DNA of 64,000 nucleotides, from the NCBI GenBank assembly GCA_942491735.1, contig CALOCN010000014.1, positions 1,798,001 through 1,862,000 on the forward strand, written 5' to 3'. The notes below the pieces were generated by a model, which saw only the letters and a program-made list of their open reading frames with translations, had not been told where the DNA came from and searched no databases. The translations under genes were made by a program, and so were the position numbers. This stretch comes from CALOCN01 sp942491735 (GTDB lineage: Bacteria > Eisenbacteria > RBG-16-71-46 > JABDJR01). This document shows positions 19,101 through 24,555 of this stretch, piece by piece (the first letter of the stretch is position 1; the number at the start of each line of letters is the position of its first letter).

Positions 19101-19162
19101 ACCTTGTCCGGGTCAAGACGCGGAGTCAGCAGATGACCGCTCGAATGGTGCGAATCGACTAG
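16112..19162 (+). CDS. Secreted M43-type zinc metalloprotease with FG-GAP repeats and FlgD-like C-terminal domain
   Basis: 1016 residues from the ATG at 16112; a GTG at 16124 directly after GGGGGAA is an equally good start. Signal peptide VRLLVCTWVVVGLLLLN...GAQ. The catalytic domain (~60-290) resembles pappalysin-like peptidases: IPIAIHVIT, HEVGHHLGLYHTW with His206 as first zinc ligand, and a Met-turn at NHMN. From ~450 to ~820 run FG-GAP/VCBS-like calcium repeats (FDSDGYPDLL, VDNDSDVDVI, VDNDGFLDLL, LDNDGDMDIM, IDGDGDRDLV), as in integrin-type propellers. The last ~85 residues carry LSPNPFSERARISW and WDGRGENGRQVPAGVYLVRV, the FlgD-Ig/T9SS-like tail common in FCB candidate phyla. Likely an exported protein-degrading enzyme. 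Confidence 0.88.
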   Translation: MGESVRLLVCTWVVVGLLLLNSQQAGAQLLCGTKDLTHGEQAGVRRVLEEYRYQRAADGLGRVQAAQTTITIPIAIHVITDGVSVSQQRIDEQLDVLNAAFLNGQPVFTFVPVTPPILPIDSFEWGTSLAGSPEAAEMMRQTQVGFAPEVMHVYVTSVGDVGLYSGYATFPWEYAEDSDQHGVVVDQQTLPLGSNPAVYTGDILVHEVGHHLGLYHTWQGGCGDPGDEIEDTSPHLFNGDLASRTNCAFLSACGGTEPGDNHMNNTLDDCRELFTPGQHIRMGDMVAIFKPGLIMGAEVIRLAATVPPRNSVGLTYPWILDYDAPFAFQPLSSCPEPDSGNPETLAPCLVTVRGSESGVLQRRSEIASEDVDFGVVQTGPSKLMVFPSSAEGLPADIKAGEVVSVTVHRDVGTGSGNVFKGSTHRMIAPSCGGGSFPALTTLPEQSSQFVAAADFDSDGYPDLLRSGTIASSLEILWNDGSGGFDPIGVSVVDAGRAVGRFCTGDVDNDSDVDVIAVSEIEEELVILRNNGAGMLSLEPNDVIPVANIGWTAHGAGGAVEVVDVDNDGFLDLLVAGGDGGFEGGFLGVLRSNGGSFLGGVVERYTSIGGGFEIEGADLDNDGDMDIMLASTAGTLAYMNDGDGLFGAMDIPISPACGLDGFSCRVSSIQAADLDGDAVLEIVVSSTLDAGGQWVEVLGRLEDGAFVSKFLSFVGSPTNREGVGFRIAVGDIDGDGDRDLVTCQVGAQGVRWFENVSDPGVGVAFVFHETPAAIVDRGDILLSDVDRNGALDVITSGLYGPGITVSLASGVPDAPVLLEPAEGVVFVEPASPTLTCAADPIAVAYQFQIDINDAFSSPTTSFIGNPNPVWQVTTPLTAGIYYWRARVLADCGAGDWTLPRTLQVDHDEAGCRVECPEWSGPDGRPIVSSRIELSPNPFSERARISWAIQEDGDLEVAIYDIGGRRRMYRHFPDVSAGPWAWGWDGRGENGRQVPAGVYLVRVKTRSQQMTARMVRID

Positions 19163-19183
19163 CGTGGTCGGGATGCGTAGGCC

Positions 19184-19828
19184 TCAGAACCGCGGGGATG
19201 AGGAGAAGGTCAGGTTTTCGCCGGTTTCCGGATGCTTGAACGCGAGCAGGCTGGCGTGGAGCAGGAGTTGACCCGGCCCGGTCCCGGTCCCGTAGAACGG
19301 ATCCCCCACGATGGGGATCCCTAGGCCCCTCGGGTCCGCGGCATGAACCCGCAGCTGATGCGTGCGGCCGGTCACCGGACGGAAGAGCACGCGGGTTCTG
19401 CCTTCCACGACTTCCAGTCGTTCCCACTCCGTGATGCCCAGCTTGCCGTGGACCTCATCGTGGATCTGGATGGGCCGGTTGTCGACGTCGAGCCGGAAGC
19501 GAAGCTCGATGCGGCCGCCGGTGTCCTGCACCACGCCGTCGAGTAGGGCGATGTACTCCTTGCGCGTTTCCTGCTCCCGGAACTGCCGCGACAGTTCGCT
19601 GTGACTGTCCCGGCGCAAGGCCAACACCATGAGACCGGACGTGTCCATGTCCAGCCGGTGGACCGCCGGATGGGGAATGCATCCGGGGTAGGCGTCAATG
19701 ACCTGCCTGGCCACGCAATCCTGCTTGTCCGGCCCGCGGCCGGGCACGGCGAGAAACCCACTCGGCTTGTCGACCACGACAAAGCCCGGGTCCTCGTGCA
19801 CGATGCGCAAGGGAGGGAGCGGGTTCAT
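19184..19828 (-). CDS. RluA-family pseudouridine synthase, catalytic part
   Basis: 214 residues from the ATG at 19828 (GGAGG 6 bases upstream). It contains the whole RluA catalytic domain: VVVDKPSGFLAVPGRG, HRLDMDTSGLMVLA with the catalytic Asp in HRLD, KEYIALLDG, and RPVTGRTHQLRVH. It isomerises uridine to pseudouridine in rRNA or tRNA. There is no S4 domain. The start overlaps the stop of the upstream gene by 4 bases (ATGA), and that gene encodes the N-terminal extension that some other bacteria carry on the same polypeptide. The 3' end is convergent with the M43 protease gene, 21 bp apart. Confidence 0.92.
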   Translation of the reverse strand: MNPLPPLRIVHEDPGFVVVDKPSGFLAVPGRGPDKQDCVARQVIDAYPGCIPHPAVHRLDMDTSGLMVLALRRDSHSELSRQFREQETRKEYIALLDGVVQDTGGRIELRFRLDVDNRPIQIHDEVHGKLGITEWERLEVVEGRTRVLFRPVTGRTHQLRVHAADPRGLGIPIVGDPFYGTGTGPGQLLLHASLLAFKHPETGENLTFSSSPRF

Positions 19829-20550
19829 GCGTTTCCTCCGCAGAGCAGGAATCCCAGGAGCGGCTGGCATCGGCTTTCGCAGGGGAAGTAGAACCGGCCG
19901 GAGACCCGATTCTCCAGATGAGCGGCCTCACCCCAGAAGAACTCCACCAGACCCCTGGGTTCCAGGCCAAGATGCGCCGCGTGGGTCAGGAGCTTGGGTG
20001 CGCAGCAATCCCCAACACCGCCGGGAATGCCGCCCGGGTTGGCGAAAGCCTCGCGGAGGGTCCTTGTCTCGTTCCGGTTGCGAACATGGCGCAGGTCGAG
20101 CAGCGCCTCGATCATGCCTCGCGAGAGCTCCCGACGCTGCTCCATGAGCCGGCGGACCTCGGGGCTACCGGGCGGAAGGGCATCGAGCCGCAGCGTCAGG
20201 TGCTTGATCCGTCGCTCTACCGGGAGGATCTTCCGGGCTCGGGTCTGCCGATCAATGAGCGGAGGAACCCAGCCGGAGAGCCACTGGGCTCGGCGGGGTA
20301 GCGACGAGAACCCCCGCAGGAACGACGTCCACCCCTGGTCGTCCTCGCATTCCAGGACGCCGAACATGCGTCCCTCGGTCTCCCAGATCCGGGATCCCGC
20401 GAGCCGGGGATCGGCTTGTGCCGCTGGACGTTCGTAGTCGAGACGCCCCGTGGTGCGAAAACCCTCCATGATCCGCAGCGCCTCTTCCCGGGCTCTCCCA
20501 ACCCCCAGCGAGTGGACTGCCCGGCAATCCCGGCAATAGCCTTGCGTCAC
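19825..20550 (-). CDS. Accessory N-terminal domain of long-form RluA pseudouridine synthase, encoded separately
   Basis: 241 residues starting from GTG at 20550. The pattern matches the ~240-residue N-terminal region of the long RluA-like synthases of Vibrio, Bacteroides and relatives: GGVGDCCAPKLLTHAAHLGL, LVEFFWGEA, and GRFYFPCESRCQPLLGFLL (compare G.FYP.C..KC.PIL..ML). Conserved Cys pairs suggest a metal- or RNA-binding fold, and the extra CRDC near the N-terminus may form another. The middle (~95-150) is a charged helical hairpin. It begins at a GTGA overlap with the XRE gene and ends at an ATGA overlap with the catalytic half, so the two halves are probably made in equal amounts and assemble. 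Confidence 0.72.
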   Translation of the reverse strand: MTQGYCRDCRAVHSLGVGRAREEALRIMEGFRTTGRLDYERPAAQADPRLAGSRIWETEGRMFGVLECEDDQGWTSFLRGFSSLPRRAQWLSGWVPPLIDRQTRARKILPVERRIKHLTLRLDALPPGSPEVRRLMEQRRELSRGMIEALLDLRHVRNRNETRTLREAFANPGGIPGGVGDCCAPKLLTHAAHLGLEPRGLVEFFWGEAAHLENRVSGRFYFPCESRCQPLLGFLLCGGNA

Positions 20551-20762
20551 GATTCGGAGTCCAGCGAGAAGATGTCTTCGACCGGAACGCCGAAGCGCCG
20601 AGCGATCAGGAGAGCGATCACCGTGGACGGTACGAAACGTCCCACCTCGATGGTGCTGATCGTCTTGCGTGACACCCCGATTTCGCGCGCGAGATCGGAC
20701 TGGCTCAGCTTGTGCTCCGCCCTGAAGACCCGGATCCGGTTCTTCAGTTCGGCATCATGCAC
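20547..20762 (-). CDS. XRE-family HTH regulator
   Basis: 71 residues from GTG at 20762. It is essentially one Cro/C1 helix-turn-helix: LKNRIRVFRAEHKLSQSDLA, REIGVSRKTISTIEVGRFVP, ALLIARRFGVPVEDIF. Small XRE proteins of this size often control the membrane protein encoded next to them. Here it overlaps the membrane protein gene by 8 bases upstream and the pseudouridine synthase N-part downstream, so it is one cistron of a four-gene run. An inverted repeat at 21293-21308, upstream of the first gene, is a candidate operator. Confidence 0.87.
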   Translation of the reverse strand: MHDAELKNRIRVFRAEHKLSQSDLAREIGVSRKTISTIEVGRFVPSTVIALLIARRFGVPVEDIFSLDSES

Positions 20763-21228
20763 CGGCCGGTTCCTCGTCCTCGGTGGATCGGCTCAGGATG
20801 AAGAAGGTCAGGCTGAAGACCAAGAGCATGGCCGCGATGACGAGGTTGAGAAAGAACTCGGCCGGGGCTTTCTGAAGCAATCGGTCGGCCGTGGCCAACA
20901 TGCTCAGTAGGACAAAGGTCACCCCCCAGGACTTGAAGGCGGCGCTCTTGAACGCGCTTCCGACATAGGTTTCCATGCTCAGGAATCGACCGCGTTGGGC
21001 GCGAGGGACGCGGGCGAACTTGATGAAGAGCAGTCGGAGCACGATCGCCATCGCGCCGAGGGCGGTGGCCGCTTCGACCCAATCCAGGTACCGCACCCAG
21101 GATGCATCCGTGACGGCCATCAGGGCGGAGGCGACGGACTTGAGGGCAATGAGAAAGACGGCGACCGCGATGAGTTCCCAGCGGCGATCCGCGACCTCGG
21201 CCAGTGGGGAACCTTGTGGCTGGCTCAT
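20755..21228 (-). CDS. Four-helix membrane protein paired with XRE regulator
   Basis: 157 residues with predicted membrane helices at roughly 20-40, 55-72, 100-118 and 125-147 (ELIAVAVFLIALKSVASALM, LGAMAIVLRLLFIKFA, WGVTFVLLSMLATA, LNLVIAAMLLVFSLTFFIL). No catalytic motif is seen and the family is not recognised. The pairing of a small XRE regulator with a multi-helix membrane protein is common and of unknown purpose. It is the first gene of the overlapping run that ends with the pseudouridine synthase. Confidence 0.65.
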   Translation of the reverse strand: MSQPQGSPLAEVADRRWELIAVAVFLIALKSVASALMAVTDASWVRYLDWVEAATALGAMAIVLRLLFIKFARVPRAQRGRFLSMETYVGSAFKSAAFKSWGVTFVLLSMLATADRLLQKAPAEFFLNLVIAAMLLVFSLTFFILSRSTEDEEPAGA

Positions 21229-21292
21229 GAATCCTCCCGGAAGAGAATGTGATAATTCAGGGTCTCATACAGAAACCCGTAATACTCATAAT

Positions 21293-21308
21293 GATACCCT
21301 AAGGTATC
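21293..21308. promoter_or_regulatory. Inverted repeat, candidate XRE operator in AT-rich divergent region
   Basis: GATACC (21293-21298) and GGTATC (21303-21308) form a perfect 6+6 repeat with 4 bases between. It sits in a short AT-rich stretch (about 21240-21340) that separates the minus-strand XRE/membrane run from the plus-strand FCD/hydrolase pair. A repeat of this size could arise by chance; the position is the main argument. Confidence 0.35.
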
Positions 21309-21350
21309 TCATGTGGCAACATCCCAGTCTTGTCTTAAAATCCCAGGAGC

Positions 21351-21659
21351 GTGCTAGTGAGCCACCCCCGCAGGGTGACCCGGATCATCGACCTCGACGA
21401 CGAGTGGCATCGCCTCCTGCTGAGCCACTGCCCCAACGCCCTGCTGCTTGGGCTCATCGATGACTTCATCTGGAAGACCCGTCGCTACGAGCACATCTAC
21501 CTGGCCTCTGCATCGCACGTGTCCGTTGCCACGGACGAACACGAGGCCATTCTCGATGCGCTGGAAGCTGGCGACATGCCTGCCGCGTGCGCCGCCCTGG
21601 TGCAGAACATGACATCGGCCCGTGATCCCCTGATCGCCTGGCTCGAGAGGAACGTATGA
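21351..21659 (+). CDS. Orphan FCD-like domain (GntR-type ligand domain without its DNA-binding part)
   Basis: 102 residues from GTG at 21351 (a second GTG at 21357 is better spaced from AGGAG). The sequence resembles the C-terminal half of the FCD ligand-binding domain of GntR-family regulators: DDEWHRLLLSHCPNALLLGL, then DEHEAILDALEAGDMPAACA, where the His residues are the usual metal ligands. The N-terminal winged helix is absent, and upstream DNA in the same frame does not encode one. Its stop overlaps the ATG of the serine hydrolase (ATGA), so it is translated as a coupled pair. It may be a remnant or a stand-alone sensor. Confidence 0.55.
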   Translation: MLVSHPRRVTRIIDLDDEWHRLLLSHCPNALLLGLIDDFIWKTRRYEHIYLASASHVSVATDEHEAILDALEAGDMPAACAALVQNMTSARDPLIAWLERNV

Positions 21660-22753
21660 ACCTGATCGACTCCGTCTTCCTGACTTGCGCCCTGGCCGCG
21701 ACGGCCCTGGCTTTCGTGTCCCCTCGGTCCGCCCACGCACAGGATGACTCCCAGGGGTGGAAACGCAGTACGCAGACCTTCGACAAGGAACGCATCGACG
21801 CACTGGATGCGAAGGTCGCCGACCAGACCTACCAGCAGATCAACAGCATCATTGTCATCCGCGACGGGGAGCTCCTCGTGGAGCGGTACTACAACGGGGC
21901 GACGGCCACCGACACCCACAATCCGCGTTCGGTGGGGAAGACGTTTGCCTCGGCCGTCCTGGGAATCGCCATCGAGGAAGGGCATATCCAGGGGCTGGAC
22001 CAGACCCTGGGCGACTTCTATGACCTCACGGAGTTCGACAACTCCAGCGGGAAGAAGGCGAGCGTGACCCTGGAGCAGCTTCTCACCATGACCTCGGGGT
22101 TCGAGGGGTTCGATTTCGATCCCGAGTCCATCGGCAACGAGGAGAACATGTATCCGACAGCGGATTGGGTGGAGTGGACCCTGAACCTGCCCATGGCGGA
22201 TCGGGAACCGGGCGACAGCTGGGCCTATTTCACCGCGGGGATCGTCGTGCTGGGGGACATCCTCAACCGCGCCGTACCGGGGGGGCTCGAGGCCTACGCA
22301 CATCGCAAACTGTTTGCCCCGCTGGGTATCGACAGCTACGAATGGCAGCACACGCCGCAACGGGTGGCCAATACCGCGGGAGGGGTCCAGCTCACCCCGC
22401 TCGGTTTCGCCAAGTTCGGCGAGATGTATCGGACCGGAGGCACCTGGCAGGGGAGTCGCGTCCTTCCCATCGGCTGGGCCGAGGCGTCCCTGGAGCCCCG
22501 GGTGGAGGCGGTGGACGGGTTTCGATACGGTTACCTGTGGTGGTGTGATGCCTTCGAAGTGGACGGGACGTCCCTGCCCTACTCCGCCTGTAGCGGAAAC
22601 GGGGGAAACAAGATCTTCGTCTTCCGAGACCAGCCTCTGGTCGCGGTGGTCACGGCCAGCGCGTACGGGCAGCCCTACGCCCATCGGCAGGTGAACGACC
22701 TCATGGTGAACCATGTGCTGCCGACGGTGTTGAGCACGCGAGAGCACGAGTAG
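21656..22753 (+). CDS. Secreted serine hydrolase, class C beta-lactamase/DD-peptidase fold
   Basis: 365 residues with a signal peptide ending SAHAQ. The catalytic SxxK motif is SVGK (Ser92, Lys95) in NPRSVGKTFASAVLGIA; the second motif is YFTAG in place of the usual YSNxG, in SWAYFTAGIVVLGDIL; GNGGNKIFVF near the C-terminus is probably the third. VTLEQLLTMTSGF is diagnostic of the beta-lactamase (PF00144) family. Members include esterases, D-aminopeptidases and beta-lactamases, and the substrate is not evident. It is coupled to the upstream FCD fragment. Confidence 0.87.
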   Translation: MNLIDSVFLTCALAATALAFVSPRSAHAQDDSQGWKRSTQTFDKERIDALDAKVADQTYQQINSIIVIRDGELLVERYYNGATATDTHNPRSVGKTFASAVLGIAIEEGHIQGLDQTLGDFYDLTEFDNSSGKKASVTLEQLLTMTSGFEGFDFDPESIGNEENMYPTADWVEWTLNLPMADREPGDSWAYFTAGIVVLGDILNRAVPGGLEAYAHRKLFAPLGIDSYEWQHTPQRVANTAGGVQLTPLGFAKFGEMYRTGGTWQGSRVLPIGWAEASLEPRVEAVDGFRYGYLWWCDAFEVDGTSLPYSACSGNGGNKIFVFRDQPLVAVVTASAYGQPYAHRQVNDLMVNHVLPTVLSTREHE

Positions 22754-22776
22754 CCAGAACGAGGTCACAAACCACT

Positions 22777-23577
22777 CTAGCGCTCGCCGGTCAACTCCTG
22801 TTCGACGAGAGCGGCATTGCGTGCCGCGATGGCATTCCCGGCGTCCAGGGTCAGCACCCGCTCCAGGAGTGCGCGGGCCTCGACCAGTCGGCTCTCCCGG
22901 TAGGCAACGGCGGCTTCTGCCTGGAGGAGATCCGCATCTTCCGGGATACGCGCTTTGGCATCGCGGAGTCGAACCCGGGCGCTCTCCAGATTGCCCACCG
23001 CGAGATACCCGTTGATGAGCGCGGCGGCGAACGCGGGGGAAGGCGTGTTTCCCTGTTCGATCACGGTGTCGTACTCGCGGGCCATGGTCCCGAGGTCGGC
23101 CTCGACCCCCGGAACCAGGGTGCCGCTGCTTCGGAAGGTGAGTTCCTGGGGCTGACCCGATACGAAGACCCAGTCGGAGGAGCGTTGCAGCTGCTGTTCC
23201 ACCGAGGCCGGAACCCGGAACTCCGGAGAGCGGGAGAGGAGGGGGATCAGCACGAACCCCATGGCCGCGGCGGCGAGGGTCACGGCAGCGAGGCCGCGCG
23301 GAAAGCCTCGGCGCGGCGCCCGAGGGGGACTTGCCAAGGCCTTGGTCTGGGTTACCCAGGACTCGGGAGCGGCTTCGAGCCCCACCCCCGTTCCGGAGGA
23401 AACCGCGATGCGAGCCAGTTCCCCATACGTTGCCAGGCAACGAGGGCAGTCCTGAACGTGGACCTGAACCCGGTCCCGCGTAGGTGGATCCAGGGTTTCC
23501 TCCAGCAGGGAGCCGAGTAGAGCCGGAGGCACGTGGGTTCTCGCCCGCTGATCCCGGTCGGTATAGCGATTTTTCAT
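22777..23577 (-). CDS. Zinc-finger anti-sigma factor with periplasmic TPR-like region
   Basis: 266 residues from the ATG at 23577, chosen for the GAGGAA just upstream; an ATG at 23619 would overlap the sigma gene. The N-terminal ~60 residues hold the zf-HC2/ZAS pattern (HVQDCPRC, His-x3-Cys-x2-Cys), which in anti-sigma factors binds sigma region 2/4. One membrane helix follows (LAAVTLAAAAMGFVLIPLL), then ~140 residues with TPR-like helices (YDTVIEQGNTPSPAFAAALI, LLQAEAAVAYRESRLVEARA, LLERVLTLDAGNAIAARNAA). It lies 31 bp downstream of the sigma factor gene, and the topology puts the TPR part outside the cytoplasm where it could sense a partner. Confidence 0.85.
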   Translation of the reverse strand: MKNRYTDRDQRARTHVPPALLGSLLEETLDPPTRDRVQVHVQDCPRCLATYGELARIAVSSGTGVGLEAAPESWVTQTKALASPPRAPRRGFPRGLAAVTLAAAAMGFVLIPLLSRSPEFRVPASVEQQLQRSSDWVFVSGQPQELTFRSSGTLVPGVEADLGTMAREYDTVIEQGNTPSPAFAAALINGYLAVGNLESARVRLRDAKARIPEDADLLQAEAAVAYRESRLVEARALLERVLTLDAGNAIAARNAALVEQELTGER

Positions 23578-23608
23578 TGCTTCCTCGGATCCTGATGGTG
23601 AGTCCGGC

Positions 23609-24445
23609 TCAGGCATCAAGCAGGGTACGCAACCGCCGGAGAGCCTTTCCCTCCAGCGTGTACACCCGGCGCTGCCCCTCCAGATTCAGCATCTCGGCGG
23701 TTTGTCTGGCTGTGTGTTCCTGGTAGTACCGCAGTTCAATGATGTGCCGCTCCAACTCGGGAAGGTTCAGGATGAAGTCCTGGATGCGTTGCAGGAGATC
23801 GGCTGCGTCCTGCCGCTGAAGTTCGGCGTCCGTTGCCGCGTGATCCTGTCGGGCTTCGCTCTCCACCTCCGCGCGATGGAAGAAGTCCAACAATCGACCG
23901 GACAGCGCCCCAATACGCCGGGCCTGGAGATCGAAGGCAAGGCGCCGGCGGGATCGACTCTCCAGGCGGGAATCCAACTGGGAGAGAACCGTGGCCAGTG
24001 AGCCCAAGTCGAAGTTCTTGTATCCCTCACCCTGGAGCCTTTCGCAGAGCAAGCGCCCGGAGAGCCCTTCGATGAAGAACAGGTAGAAGACCCTTTGCTG
24101 GAGGGATGGAAGTGAGCGGGTCCATTCCGGAAGTGCCCGTCGGCCCCGGACACTCCGGAGGTAGTCGATACACCGACTGCGGGTCAGAATGCCCAGCCAT
24201 GTGGTCATCCGGGATCTTCCATCGAAGTCCTGAAGGCGACCGCGGAACAACTCGTCAAGCACATCGACGAACACGGTCCGACGATCATCATCGTCGCCAC
24301 TTCCAAGGTAGCGGTGAATGACGGTGTAGATGAGGTCCCCATACAGATCGATGAACTCATGCCAAGCGTCCTCGGACCCGGCATGAATCCGTGCAATCAA
24401 GTCCAAGGCGGCGGCGGTGTCCGGGGGTGGGGTCATTGGCCTCAT
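23609..24445 (-). CDS. RNA polymerase sigma factor, ECF-like with enlarged linker
   Basis: 278 residues; ATG at 24445 with AGGAG 6 bases upstream. Region 2 is visible at ~25-100 (FIDLYGDLIYTVIHRYL, RMTTWLGILTRSRCIDYLRS) and region 4 at ~220-275 (LPELERHIIELRYYQEHTAR, QTAEMLNLEGQRRVYTLEGK). Between them are ~110 residues, much longer than the linker of a typical ~190-residue ECF sigma. It is followed by its presumed anti-sigma factor and is divergent from the CHAT lipoprotein, the most likely regulated gene. The 110-bp divergent region should carry its promoter. Confidence 0.87.
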   Translation of the reverse strand: MRPMTPPPDTAAALDLIARIHAGSEDAWHEFIDLYGDLIYTVIHRYLGSGDDDDRRTVFVDVLDELFRGRLQDFDGRSRMTTWLGILTRSRCIDYLRSVRGRRALPEWTRSLPSLQQRVFYLFFIEGLSGRLLCERLQGEGYKNFDLGSLATVLSQLDSRLESRSRRRLAFDLQARRIGALSGRLLDFFHRAEVESEARQDHAATDAELQRQDAADLLQRIQDFILNLPELERHIIELRYYQEHTARQTAEMLNLEGQRRVYTLEGKALRRLRTLLDA

Positions 24446-24555
24446 GTGGCGCTCCTAGTATTCGCTCAGTATACCTCAGACAAGTGCCGTATCCCTATGA
24501 CATAAAAAGAGTTAACTTTCATGAGGAATTGCGTTGTTTCATCCGTAGACTCTTC

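Noticed and set aside
19825..19828. Frameshifted pseudogene explanation for the two-part pseudouridine synthase
   Set aside because: The second half has its own well-spaced GGAGG and ATG and both frames are intact, so a coupled gene pair fits better.
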